From contig NZ_CP041241.1 in NCBI RefSeq assembly GCF_013488225.1, positions 434,001-498,000 on the forward strand: 64,000 nt of DNA, written 5' to 3'. How positions within the stretch are numbered: position 1 is the first letter of the stretch; each line of letters starts with the position of its first letter. A model generated the notes under the pieces. The model did not search any database, had not been told where the DNA came from, and saw only the letters and a list, made by a program, of their open reading frames with translations. Below, piece by piece: positions 41,022 to 49,820 of this stretch. Made by a program: the position numbers and the translations under genes. The stretch is from Sinorhizobium mexicanum. Lineage in GTDB: Bacteria > Pseudomonadota > Alphaproteobacteria > Rhizobiales > Rhizobiaceae.

Positions 41022-43540
41022 GTGTTCAGCCTGATACCAACGCACAAAAGATCCTCCAGGCGCAGGAGGAGCGATTGCGCGCGGTTTGGGCCAATCCGAG
41101 CGGCTGGCGTTACTGGACTTCGGTCAACAACTTCCAGGTTGGACTATGGTACTCGGCGGCGGCGTTCGCGTTCATGCTGTTTGCTGGCGTTCTGGCACTG
41201 TTGGTGCGTCTGCAACTGGCAATCCCGCGGAACGATCTGCTTTCGGCAGATTTCTACAACCAGGCCTTCACACTCCACGGAACGGTGATGATGTTCCTCT
41301 TCGCCGTGCCGATCTTCGAGGCGGCGGCGATCTTCCTGCTGCCGCCGATGCTCGGCGCAAGAGACCTGCCCTTTCCGCGGCTCGGTGCATTCGGCTTCTG
41401 GAGCTTCCTGATCGGCGGCGTCTTCGTGTGCGGCTCCATCTTTTTCGACGCGGCACCGTCTTCGGGATGGTTCATGTACCCGCCGCTCGCCACCGACCCA
41501 GAATTGTCTGGCGTGGGCGCCGACATCTGGCTGCTTGGCCTCTCGTTCATCGAGATCGCCTCGATAGCCGCCGCGGTCGAGATCATCGTCGGCATCATGA
41601 AATGCCGTGCCCCCGGCATGCGCATCAATTTGATGCCGCTGTTTGCCTGGTACCTGCTGATCGTCGCGGGAATGATCCTGTTCGCCTTTCCGCCGCTGAT
41701 CGCCGGAGACATCCTGTTCGAAATGCAGCGAATGTTCGACTGGCCGTTCTTCGATCCTGAGCGCGGAGGTGATCCGCTTCTATGGCAACACCTGTTCTGG
41801 ATATTCGGCCATCCGGAGGTCTATATAATTTTCCTGCCGGCGATCGCGCTGATGGCCATGATCGTGCCGACGTTTTCGCAGCGCCCGATCGTCGGATACT
41901 CCTGGATCGTTCTCGCCGCCGTCGGCACCGGCTTCCTGTCCTTCGGCTTGTGGGTCCACCACATGTTCGCAACTGGGCTGCCACAGATCTCGCTGGCGTT
42001 CTTCTCGGCAGCATCGGAAGCGGTGGCCATTCCGACCGGCGTGCAGATTTTCGTCTTCATCGCAACCATGCTTGCCGGCCGCGTCATCTTCTCGGTTCCG
42101 ATGTTATTCGGCACCGGTGGAATCGCCATCTTTGTCATCGGCGGCTTTACAGGCGTCATGGTGGCGCTCGCACCCTTCGACTGGCAGGCGCACGACACAT
42201 ATTTTGTCGTCGCGCATCTCCATTACGTGCTGATCGGCGGCATGCTGTTCCCGGTCACAGCCGGGATCTACTATTACTATCCTCTCATAGACGCGAAGCA
42301 CCTTTCGGATCTACTCGGACGCATAGCCTTCTGGCTGATGTTTTTTGGCTTCAACCTTGCGTTCTTTCCAATGCACCTCACGGGCCTGCGCGGCATGCCT
42401 CGCAGGGTGTTCACCTATCAAGCGGAACTCGGCTGGGATTGGCTGAACCTGATCTCCACCGCAGGCGCTTTCGTCTTTGCCTCCGGCGTGCTGCTCGTCG
42501 TCTTCGACGTCGTACGTCCCAAGCATCGTTATCGACGTGGTGAGCTGAACCCGTGGAACGCCGGCACGCTCGAATGGATTTCGGAACCAGAGGAGAACTG
42601 GGGTGTCCGCTCCATTCCCGTGATCACCAGCCGTTATCCCCTGTGGGACCAGAAAACCTTAGCGCGCGACATCAGCGAAGGCCGCGGCTACCTCCCAGAC
42701 GCAGAGGAGGGCCAGCGGGAGGGCCTAGTCACCTCCGTGCTCGATGCCAGGCCCCTGCAAGTCCTGCGCGTCGGTGGGACGTCCTACCTTACAATCATCT
42801 CGGCTGCATCGCTCGGCGCAGCCTTCATTTCCCTCACCTTTCATTGGTGGATCGCTTCCGTTGCGGCTGCGATCATCGCCTTCACAGCCATCATCTGGTG
42901 GCTTTGGACCGGAACGGCCGGGATCCCGGAAAAGCCCGAGAAGGACATCGGCCTCGATCTCACATTGCCTGTTTACTCTTCAGGCCCGGCGTCGGTCGGC
43001 TGGTGGGCAATGTTTATCACCATGGTTGGTGATAGCACGGCATTTGCAAGCCTCGTTTTTGGATACTTTTTCTACTGGACGGTCCACCCGGATTTCACCG
43101 GCGGCATCGCTGGTCCGGGGGCCTTCTGGCCACTGCTCGCGCTGGCGCTCTTCGCAGCGGCATGGGGGTTGGTTGTTCTGGCGCGACGGTACAACGCCGT
43201 GGGTTATGTGCTCATCATGCGGCTTTGTCTTACAGCGTCCTTCGCCCTCACCTGCGCCGCAAGCGTCGCTGCTCTCGCGGGGCCCTGGGCGCACGTCATG
43301 CAGCCGACCACACACGTCTATCCTGCCATTGTCTGGATCCTGGTCATATGGGTGCTCGCTCATGCAGCGGTCGGCGCAGTCATGCAAATCTATTGCCTTG
43401 CGCGGAGTTTCGCAGGGAGCCTGACGCGCCAATACGATGCGGATCTCAGCAACGTCGTGCTCTTCTGGCATTTCTTCGTGATTACGGCCGCACTCACCTT
43501 TCCGGTGCTTGCGCTCTTTCCGCAAGCCGGGTGGAGATAG
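41018..43540 (+). CDS. cytochrome c oxidase subunit I/III fusion (second set)
   Basis: An 840-aa fusion. The subunit I part has FTLHGTVMMFLF, FGHPEVYIIFLP, LWVHHMF and VVAHLHYVL, with heme and CuB ligands intact. The K-channel lysine is Gln (IPTGVQIFVF); the D-channel Asp is kept in ARDLPFPRL, but the nearby conserved Asn is Gly. From about residue 650 a subunit III-like region of five helices follows (VGWWAMFITMVGDSTAFASL). Start at 41018 overlaps subunit II. The frame extends far upstream but that part is inside subunit II. Confidence 0.9.
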   Translation: MSVQPDTNAQKILQAQEERLRAVWANPSGWRYWTSVNNFQVGLWYSAAAFAFMLFAGVLALLVRLQLAIPRNDLLSADFYNQAFTLHGTVMMFLFAVPIFEAAAIFLLPPMLGARDLPFPRLGAFGFWSFLIGGVFVCGSIFFDAAPSSGWFMYPPLATDPELSGVGADIWLLGLSFIEIASIAAAVEIIVGIMKCRAPGMRINLMPLFAWYLLIVAGMILFAFPPLIAGDILFEMQRMFDWPFFDPERGGDPLLWQHLFWIFGHPEVYIIFLPAIALMAMIVPTFSQRPIVGYSWIVLAAVGTGFLSFGLWVHHMFATGLPQISLAFFSAASEAVAIPTGVQIFVFIATMLAGRVIFSVPMLFGTGGIAIFVIGGFTGVMVALAPFDWQAHDTYFVVAHLHYVLIGGMLFPVTAGIYYYYPLIDAKHLSDLLGRIAFWLMFFGFNLAFFPMHLTGLRGMPRRVFTYQAELGWDWLNLISTAGAFVFASGVLLVVFDVVRPKHRYRRGELNPWNAGTLEWISEPEENWGVRSIPVITSRYPLWDQKTLARDISEGRGYLPDAEEGQREGLVTSVLDARPLQVLRVGGTSYLTIISAASLGAAFISLTFHWWIASVAAAIIAFTAIIWWLWTGTAGIPEKPEKDIGLDLTLPVYSSGPASVGWWAMFITMVGDSTAFASLVFGYFFYWTVHPDFTGGIAGPGAFWPLLALALFAAAWGLVVLARRYNAVGYVLIMRLCLTASFALTCAASVAALAGPWAHVMQPTTHVYPAIVWILVIWVLAHAAVGAVMQIYCLARSFAGSLTRQYDADLSNVVLFWHFFVITAALTFPVLALFPQAGWR

Positions 43541-43542
43541 CC

Positions 43543-43938
43543 ATGCGCACGAGACTCCCACAGCCCCGTCCGAGCGGCCCGGAGTCCCTCTGGACGCTTT
43601 TCACCGCTCCGGTCGTCTGGGGCGGTCACTTCCTGATCTGTTACCTGAGCGTGGCGATCTATTGCGCCAAACGGGAGAAATTCTCGATCGGCTTCGATGC
43701 CGTCCGCATCGGCGTAGGTATTGCGACGGCATTCGCGCTCGTCGCTATCCTGGTGTCCGCCTGGCTTGCCTGGCGGCAGTGGGGCTTCGGCGCCCATGAC
43801 CCTCCGCACGATGAGCCGACGCGCCATGACCGCACGCTTTTCCAGGGTTTCGCCACGTTGTTGCTTTCCGGCCTGAGTTTCATTGCCGTGATCTTCGTCG
43901 CACTGCCGATATTGTTCGTGACGGAGTGTTGGCGATGA
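43543..43938 (+). CDS. small membrane protein of the second oxidase operon
   Basis: A 131-aa protein with three hydrophobic segments, starting MRTRLPQPRPSGPESLWTLF and including APVVWGGHFLICYLSVAIYC. It occupies the same operon position as the 102-aa protein of the first oxidase set. GGTGGAG precedes the ATG. Similar proteins accompany alternative oxidases; function unknown. Confidence 0.65.
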   Translation: MRTRLPQPRPSGPESLWTLFTAPVVWGGHFLICYLSVAIYCAKREKFSIGFDAVRIGVGIATAFALVAILVSAWLAWRQWGFGAHDPPHDEPTRHDRTLFQGFATLLLSGLSFIAVIFVALPILFVTECWR

Positions 43939-44579
43939 GGCGTATTACACTGCTGTCAGGCGTGATGCTGCTGGCCCTGATCGCGGGCGGCTCTCTTCTG
44001 CCTGGTTCGCAAGGATCATTTGCTGGCCATATGCTGGCGCATATGGGCATCGTCGCGATGGCGGCGCCGCTGCTGGCGGTGGGGTTGAGCGAGCGTAGGA
44101 TTCACCGATCCGTCGCGGCCCTTCTGTTTGCGCCGGCAACGCCCCTGATCGCCTCATTGGTGGAATTGGTTGTCGTCTGGACATGGCATACGCCGATCTT
44201 GCGTGCATTCGCCCGGACGAATGTCATCGCGCTCTTGCTTGAGCAGGCAACCTTTCTTGCCGCCGGCCTTTTCCTGTGGCTCACCTCGGTGGGCCAGTGT
44301 GGCGGAAGGGAGCGAGCGACACCGCCCACCGGGGTCTTCGCACTTCTTCTTACCTCCGTACACATGACCTTGATGGGCGTGCTGCTCGCGCTCAGCCCGC
44401 GACCGCTCTACGGAACGGGCTTTGTGGTCTGCTTCGGCGCCCCCATCAGCCCCCAGCAGGACCAGGTGCTCGGTGGAATCATCATGCTCGCCACCGGCGC
44501 GGTCGTTTATCTCGCGGGTGGCTTGGTGCTTCTCGCTCGCCTGCTGGCGCCGGACAACCAGAGGAAAGCTGAAGGCTGA
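43935..44579 (+). CDS. CtaG-type cytochrome c oxidase assembly protein (second set)
   Basis: A 214-aa polytopic membrane protein of the caa3_CtaG family. Conserved histidines are seen in HMLAHMGIVAMAAPLLAVGL, VVVWTWHTPILRAFAR and LLTSVHMTLMGVLLAL. It is shorter than its counterpart at 31552 because the N-terminal helices are missing. Start at 43935 overlaps the previous stop by four bases, and its stop overlaps the triheme cytochrome gene. Confidence 0.75.
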   Translation: MRRITLLSGVMLLALIAGGSLLPGSQGSFAGHMLAHMGIVAMAAPLLAVGLSERRIHRSVAALLFAPATPLIASLVELVVVWTWHTPILRAFARTNVIALLLEQATFLAAGLFLWLTSVGQCGGRERATPPTGVFALLLTSVHMTLMGVLLALSPRPLYGTGFVVCFGAPISPQQDQVLGGIIMLATGAVVYLAGGLVLLARLLAPDNQRKAEG

Positions 44580-45709
44580 TGCATGTCGATTGGAAACACC
44601 TGGCTCTTGCTCTTGCGATCCTTCCGTTCGCGGTGATTTTCGCGGCCTGGATCGGTTTCTTCAATGTCGGCGCATCGAGTGGCCATTGGAAGGTCACCGA
44701 CTGGTTCCTGCATTTCGCAATGCGCTCAGCAGTCAGGACCTATGCTCTGGCCGTCGAAGTCCCTTCAGAACTTCCCAACTACGCAGTCCAGACGGCGGCG
44801 GGCCATTTTCCGCGCGGTTGTGCCATTTGCCACGGCGCACCGGGAGAGCCCCGCTCGCCTGCCGTCTTGCGCATGCTGCCGCAACCACCGGATCTCGCCG
44901 AGCGGGTCAATAGCTGGAGCGATGCCGAACTCTTTCGCATCGTCAAACATGGCGTGCGGTTTACGGGAATGCCGGCCTGGCCCAGCCAAAAGCGCGACGA
45001 TGAGGTCTGGGCGATGGTCGCATTCCTGCGTCGGCTGCCGGCGCTCGGCGCCGAGGCCTATCGCGACCTCGCCTACGGCCCGGTGGGCTCACTCGTTGAC
45101 CGGCCTGCGACCTTTGAACAGGCTGTCGCGGATTGCACGCGATGCCATGGCGCTGATGGCAGGGGCCGCAGTACGGCCACGCCGGTCATTGCAGGTCAAA
45201 AGGAATCCTATCTTCTCCAAAGTCTCGCAGCCTACGCCGCCGACCGCCGACCGAGCGGCGTCATGGGCGTCGTCGCAAAGGCCGTCGGTCGTCGCTATTG
45301 GCAAGACCTCGCCGCCCACTTCGCGGCATTGCCTCCACCACAGGGAAGAGCAGGCGCCGCGACGGTGCTTATCGAAGCAGGCAAGAAACTTGCGACCGAA
45401 GGAAACCCATCGAGGCGTATTCCCGCTTGCCTTGTCTGCCACGCAAGCCGGGATCGCAATCCGGCATTCCCGTCGCTGATCGGTCAGCCCGGTCCCTATG
45501 TCGAGCAACAACTCCGCCTATTTCGCGACGGACAGCGTGGGGACAGCGGATATGGCCGCGTGATGCGGGAGGTAGCGAGGCCGCTTTCCGACAACGACAT
45601 CGCAGCGCTTGCCGCATACTTTGCGACTGCTGACTTGCGGCCGACACGTCCGATCGCCTCAGCGAGAGACGATGAGGTGTATCGATCACGCGGCGCTGGC
45701 GATCGTTGA
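44579..45709 (+). CDS. membrane-anchored triheme cytochrome c
   Basis: A 376-aa protein with an N-terminal anchor helix (HLALALAILPFAVIFAAWIG) and three heme c motifs: CAICH in the first third, CTRCH in the middle and CLVCH in the last third, each in a separate cytochrome c-like domain. Possible distal methionines are in FTGMPAWP and YGRVMREVA. It overlaps the CtaG gene by one base and ends the second oxidase operon. A three-domain cytochrome would form an electron wire to subunit II. Confidence 0.8.
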   Translation: MHVDWKHLALALAILPFAVIFAAWIGFFNVGASSGHWKVTDWFLHFAMRSAVRTYALAVEVPSELPNYAVQTAAGHFPRGCAICHGAPGEPRSPAVLRMLPQPPDLAERVNSWSDAELFRIVKHGVRFTGMPAWPSQKRDDEVWAMVAFLRRLPALGAEAYRDLAYGPVGSLVDRPATFEQAVADCTRCHGADGRGRSTATPVIAGQKESYLLQSLAAYAADRRPSGVMGVVAKAVGRRYWQDLAAHFAALPPPQGRAGAATVLIEAGKKLATEGNPSRRIPACLVCHASRDRNPAFPSLIGQPGPYVEQQLRLFRDGQRGDSGYGRVMREVARPLSDNDIAALAAYFATADLRPTRPIASARDDEVYRSRGAGDR

Positions 45710-45798
45710 AGTATGTACGGCCACGCAGAATCTGGTCGTCGGCTTCCGATTTCGGGGCCATTCCGCTTGTCGTCCGCCACTATGGCCAGAACACTTAT

Positions 45799-46239
45799 TC
45801 AGTGTCTGGAAAGCGGATCCGGCCATAAGGCACGGATGTCTTGGGGCAAGCTTTCGCGCACCTTCGCGATCTGACCAGGATCAAGGTAATGCGACAGCAC
45901 GGCGAAAACCGTCTGTACCGCATCTTTCGCGTCGACCGGCCGAGTGAAGGCGAGTTCCTCCTTCACCTGGTCGAGGAATTCATCCAGGGAATGCAGCTGC
46001 GCCGGCTGCTTGGACGGCTGATACTGCTCGTAATAGGCGCCGCGCACCAGCAGGGGCAATTGGGCGGCAAGATGGGCGGACAGGTCTGTCGGCAGGCGGT
46101 CTCGGATCGTATGCAAGACTGCACCAAGGATATGCCACGCGGCTTGGCGATCTGGTCCTTGCTGTTTCATGATGTCATCCAACCATGTGTTGGTGACCTG
46201 GAGTGTCTTGTCGAAGGTAGCGACACCAGAAGGGCTCAT
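45799..46239 (-). CDS. DUF2267 domain-containing protein
   Basis: A 146-aa protein with the DUF2267 pattern: FDKTLQVTNTWLDDIMKQ at the N-terminus, AWHILGAVLHTIRDRLPTDL, then AHLAAQLPLLVRGAYYEQY, and near the C-terminus AVLSHYLDPGQIAKVRESLP with the typical LP..IRALWP ending. GGAGGAAG precedes the ATG. The domain is frequent in small stress-related proteins of rhizobia; biochemical role unknown. Tail to tail with the second oxidase operon. Confidence 0.85.
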   Translation of the reverse strand: MSPSGVATFDKTLQVTNTWLDDIMKQQGPDRQAAWHILGAVLHTIRDRLPTDLSAHLAAQLPLLVRGAYYEQYQPSKQPAQLHSLDEFLDQVKEELAFTRPVDAKDAVQTVFAVLSHYLDPGQIAKVRESLPQDIRALWPDPLSRH

Positions 46240-46270
46240 GATCTCTTCCTCCTATGTTTCACGAGGGTCG

Positions 46271-46295
46271 AACCGCCGTTGCTTTTGATTGTTCC
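46271..46295 (-). promoter_or_regulatory. EcfG-type stress promoter
   Basis: Minus strand GGAAC (46291-46295), 16-base spacer, GGTT (46271-46274), 31 bases before the DUF2267 gene. Confidence 0.7.
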
Positions 46296-46316
46296 GCAGC
46301 CGACTACGACGAATCG

Positions 46317-46342
46317 GGAACATTGTCGGGCGGCAAAGGGTT
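46317..46342. promoter_or_regulatory. possible bidirectional EcfG-like site
   Basis: GGAAC at 46317-46321 and the inverted GTTCC at the right edge are arranged so that both strands read GGAAC-N17-NGTT (GGTT on plus, TGTT on minus). On the plus strand it precedes the weak small frame at 46379. Confidence 0.4.
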
Positions 46343-46378
46343 CCGAGACTCCGGCTCACGGAGCGAGGAAACTGCCAT

Positions 46379-46531
46379 ATGGACGTAGGCACGGAATTCA
46401 AGAAGACATTTTATAAGAATGCGCCCGCATTCTTGACGCGGAACATTCCTATACACCGTGGTCATACGGCAGGATCACACGGTGGAACAACCGCGCGGCC
46501 GGGAACGGCCGTTTTCCCGGATATGGTCTAA
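46379..46531 (+). CDS. possible 50-aa protein
   Basis: Starts MDVGTEFKKTFYKNAPAFLT and ends in a Gly/Thr-rich tail. GAGG lies ten bases before the ATG, and the possible EcfG-like site is 36 bases upstream. The N-terminal half looks protein-like; the rest is less convincing. No family recognised. Confidence 0.3.
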   Translation: MDVGTEFKKTFYKNAPAFLTRNIPIHRGHTAGSHGGTTARPGTAVFPDMV

Positions 46532-46674
46532 TCCGGATGTTCGGGCGTCATCATATCCAGATAGCGCTGCGCCGGCCGACCGAACTCAACCTTCTGTGTC
46601 ATTCCGCGGAGGAAGCTTTTGCAGCCTTGCGAACGGCGCAGCTGACCCAGCCACGGTCATGAGATCTGCCGCCC

Positions 46675-46699
46675 GGAACCTTCCGGTGTTGCGTCAGTT
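46675..46699 (+). promoter_or_regulatory. EcfG-type stress promoter
   Basis: GGAAC at 46675-46679, 16-base spacer, AGTT at 46696-46699; 24 bases before the 187-aa protein gene. Confidence 0.65.
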
Positions 46700-46723
46700 G
46701 GTGCCTTTACACGGAGGTAGATC

Positions 46724-47287
46724 ATGCCCGAACGGAAATTCTCCAAACACGTCAAGGACTGGCCCGAGGAGTCTCGCGAGGCGGCCCAGCTTGTTATCGA
46801 TCAGTACGGCGAACCCCATGAGGCGACGGACAGCCAGCTGGTGTGGTATCGGCCTGGTCCCTGGAAGCGGATCGTCGCATCGAAGATATTCTACGATCAC
46901 AACTTTCCCGCTCCTCACAATGACTCGGTAGAGTCGGTCATCGACTACCGGGTTCCACCGGAGAAATTTTCCGAGCTTGCGGCGTTCGACGGTAGCGTGA
47001 TCGTTGAACGCACGGCCGGTGAAGTCTCGGCGCGCTGCCACGACGAACAGGCGAACCTCCTGGCGCTCAATCTGATGCATGACATTGTGACCGGCGCGAA
47101 AAGCGTGGAGCAGGCGCGCGCCTACTACGCCAAGGAGTTTGGCGACTATCGTCGCAGGAAGCCGACGCCGTACATGGAGAAGCTGCGCTTCAGTCCGCAG
47201 GGACGCGAGGCTGCCGATCCTGACGAACGTGTCCTGACGGAGGACGATCTCGCCAAGGCCGAACGCGAAGGCGAGCTGCACGACTAG
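46724..47287 (+). CDS. 187-aa hypothetical protein
   Basis: Soluble protein beginning MPERKFSKHVKDWPEESREA, with WYRPGPWKRIVASKIFYDHN, a beta-like VIDYRVPPEKFSELAAFDGS and a helical NLLALNLMHDIVTGAKSVEQ. It has no membrane segment or clear catalytic motif. The gene is preceded by an EcfG-type promoter with a short leader and GGAGG near the ATG. Similar conserved hypotheticals are seen in rhizobia, but I cannot give a function. Confidence 0.7.
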   Translation: MPERKFSKHVKDWPEESREAAQLVIDQYGEPHEATDSQLVWYRPGPWKRIVASKIFYDHNFPAPHNDSVESVIDYRVPPEKFSELAAFDGSVIVERTAGEVSARCHDEQANLLALNLMHDIVTGAKSVEQARAYYAKEFGDYRRRKPTPYMEKLRFSPQGREAADPDERVLTEDDLAKAEREGELHD

Positions 47288-47376
47288 TGTCGAGACTTGG
47301 CTAACCCGCGTACTCAAGCGCTACCGGGCCGTCGGCGGTGTCTGGTGGCCGAAGGCGACATTTTGACGGCCGCAAA

Positions 47377-48546
47377 TCACGGCCTCAGGACGACCTTCAC
47401 GCACCCATCCTTCCTGTCAGCGAAGGTACTGTAGAGCACCGGCCCCTCGTCGAGGCTACCCCTATGAGTGATGACGAAAGAAGGATCGATCTCGCCCTTT
47501 GCGATCCGACCGAGGAGCGACGGCAGATACCGTTGCACCGGCGTCTGGCCCATACGCAACGTCAGTCCGCGGTTGATTGCTGATCCCATCGGTATTTTAT
47601 CGAGGTATCCGCCATAGACACCGACAATCGAGACCGTTCCGAAGTTTCGGCAGCAATGGATCGCCTGCCGCAAGACATGCGGGCGATCGGTACCCATGTA
47701 GGTGGCCACTTTCACACGATCGACAAAGGAATCGAGGCTTGCCCGGCTATCTGCCTCCGTGCCGACCGCATCGATGCAGGCGTCCGCTCCCCGGCCATGG
47801 GTTAGCTCCATGACCCGTTCATAGATATCCTCCTGCATGAAATCGAGAGTCATCGCGCCGGCCGTTTCGGCGAGCCTTAGCCGCTCCGGAACCGTGTCCA
47901 CCGCAATCACTCGTTCGGCTCCGAGCAGGAAGGCCGAGCGGATCGCCATCTGGCCGACGGGGCCGCAGCCCCAGATTGCAATCGTGTCGGCCGGTTTGAT
48001 CTCGCAGAACTCGGCGGCCATGTAGCCGGTCGGGAAAATGTCGGAAAGAAACAGCACCTGCTCGTCTGTAAGCTCATCCGGAACCTTGATCGGCCCCACA
48101 TCCGCGTAGGGCACGCGAAGATACTCAGCCTGTCCACCACTGTAACCGCCGAGGAGGTGCGAATAGCCGAACAGCCCGGCAGGCGAATTGCCCCATAGCT
48201 TCTTTGCCTTTTCCCGATCGGGATTGGTTCGTTCGCAACCCGAATAGAAGCCGCGCTGACAGAAAAAGCACTCGCCGCAGGCAATGGTGAAAGGGACGAC
48301 GACACGGTCGCCGATGCTTAATCCGGTCGCCCTCTTGCCCACCTCGACCACCTCGCCCATCGTTTCATGGCCAAGGACGTCGCCCCCCTCCATCGAAGGG
48401 ATGAGGCCGTTGAAAATATGGACGTCGGAGCCGCAGATCGCACAGGCGTTGACCTTGATGATGACATCGCGATCGTCCTCGATCTTCGGATCGGGCACGC
48501 TCTCGCATCGGATGTCGCCCTTGCCGTGCCAGGTCAAAGCCTTCAT
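47377..48546 (-). CDS. zinc-dependent alcohol dehydrogenase (formaldehyde dehydrogenase-like)
   Basis: A 389-aa MDR enzyme. Catalytic zinc ligands lie in [11 protein letters not shown] and [13 protein letters not shown]; the structural zinc loop is [16 protein letters not shown] with four cysteines. The NAD-binding motif is [20 protein letters not shown] and the acidic residue after it is in [11 protein letters not shown]. The length and FPTGYMAAE segment resemble glutathione-independent formaldehyde dehydrogenase-like enzymes. It overlaps the upstream SDR gene by four bases and shares its EcfG-type promoter. Confidence 0.85.
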   Translation of the reverse strand: MKALTWHGKGDIRCESVPDPKIEDDRDVIIKVNACAICGSDVHIFNGLIPSMEGGDVLGHETMGEVVEVGKRATGLSIGDRVVVPFTIACGECFFCQRGFYSGCERTNPDREKAKKLWGNSPAGLFGYSHLLGGYSGGQAEYLRVPYADVGPIKVPDELTDEQVLFLSDIFPTGYMAAEFCEIKPADTIAIWGCGPVGQMAIRSAFLLGAERVIAVDTVPERLRLAETAGAMTLDFMQEDIYERVMELTHGRGADACIDAVGTEADSRASLDSFVDRVKVATYMGTDRPHVLRQAIHCCRNFGTVSIVGVYGGYLDKIPMGSAINRGLTLRMGQTPVQRYLPSLLGRIAKGEIDPSFVITHRGSLDEGPVLYSTFADRKDGCVKVVLRP

Positions 48547-49532
48547 CTCAGGACTCCTCTGTAGGAAACGCGTGATTTTCCGGTGATCAGGACGGCGACT
48601 GCCAATCCGAAGACTGCCACGGCCGCCACCGTTGCGACAGGAATCCTGCGGGATGATCGCAGACCTCCGTCAATGCCACCAGCTACGGCCGGCGCTCTGA
48701 ACAAGTTGCCGTTGCTGTTCTCCGTCTGCGGCGCCTGGCTCAAATAATGCGACGTAAGCCGCGCCAGCAGCCGCGTCGTGATGTTCGGTGCGAGAAAGTG
48801 CGCAAACCGGGCCAGTTCCGCGACGATGCCCACCGTGGTCGAGGTGCGCGGACGTTCCGCGAGACGGACAATGGCGCGAGCGGCGCGACGCGCGTTGTAG
48901 ACGGGTGGCGGAACGTTGAGTTTGCGGCCGGTGTAATTCGCCCCGTGGGCTACACCCGGAGTGTCCATGAATGTCGGATAGACATCGCAAATATGGATGT
49001 CTGGTTCATCGGCGAGTTCGGCGCGAAGCGCTTCGGAGAAACCTCTGAGACCAAACTTGCTGGCGCTGTAGGCTGTCGCGAAGGGGGTTGATGCAAAGCC
49101 ACCAAGAGAAATCATATTGATGAAGGTGCCGTGGCGCTGCTTCAGAAAGATCGGAATGACGGCATGTGCATCGTTGATGTGGCCGATCAGGTTGGTGCGA
49201 ATGACCTGCTCATGGGCGGCAATCGGCGTATCAACGAAGCGGCCAACCGCGCCGACGCCGACGTTGCTGAACCAGACATCGATTTTGCCGAAGCTCGTTG
49301 CCTTTTCTGCCAGCTCCCTGACGGCGTCCGCATCCGTCACGTCGGTCGGTACGACCAAAACCTCGGTCCCCAATTCACGGCAGGTCTTCGCCACACGCTG
49401 AAGCGCGGAGGCATCGCGCGCGGCCAGGACAAGTTTCGAACCGCGTCGCGCGAACGCCTCGGCCGTGGCCTGTCCCACTCCGGACGAGGCGCCGGTGATG
49501 ACCACCACCGCATCTCTCAAAGCTTGCTTCAT
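48543..49532 (-). CDS. SDR family oxidoreductase with C-terminal membrane helix
   Basis: A 329-aa short-chain dehydrogenase. Coenzyme motif [23 protein letters not shown] in [12 protein letters not shown], and catalytic Ser and Y-x3-K in [24 protein letters not shown]. After the ~250-aa core comes an extension with a hydrophobic segment [15 protein letters not shown], probably a membrane anchor. GGAGG precedes ATG 49532. First gene of an operon with the alcohol dehydrogenase. Substrate unknown; lipid or aldehyde detoxification would suit the stress context. Confidence 0.8.
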   Translation of the reverse strand: MKQALRDAVVVITGASSGVGQATAEAFARRGSKLVLAARDASALQRVAKTCRELGTEVLVVPTDVTDADAVRELAEKATSFGKIDVWFSNVGVGAVGRFVDTPIAAHEQVIRTNLIGHINDAHAVIPIFLKQRHGTFINMISLGGFASTPFATAYSASKFGLRGFSEALRAELADEPDIHICDVYPTFMDTPGVAHGANYTGRKLNVPPPVYNARRAARAIVRLAERPRTSTTVGIVAELARFAHFLAPNITTRLLARLTSHYLSQAPQTENSNGNLFRAPAVAGGIDGGLRSSRRIPVATVAAVAVFGLAVAVLITGKSRVSYRGVLR

Positions 49533-49565
49533 GTCGCACCTCCATCTCCAACGACGTCCCGAACG

Positions 49566-49590
49566 AACCGGCAGAGGCTGAAGATGTTCC
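49566..49590 (-). promoter_or_regulatory. EcfG-type stress promoter
   Basis: Minus strand GGAAC (49586-49590), 16-base spacer, GGTT (49566-49569), 33 bases before the SDR gene. Confidence 0.7.
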
Positions 49591-49820
49591 GGCGTCGCAG
49601 CGCGACGCTTGGCAGGGCTGTCAGGCGAGTACCGAGTTTGCAAAACGGCTTGGGATTTGCGCGCGCACGGTCAGCGGAGAAGAGCTTGTCCTGACTGGTT
49701 GACCGCATGAGGCCATCAAAGCGGGATGCTTTGTTCCGCCGCCGCAGGAACAAATCGCGGTGAAATGGCTTCAATTTGCAGTCGCAACAGATGGGATGAA
49801 TAGGCTTGGCTTGGAAAAGC

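Noticed and set aside
49748..49772. GGAAC upstream of the phospholipase D gene
   Set aside because: The -10 position reads GCTT; the key G-T-T is not present, so it was left out of the promoter list.
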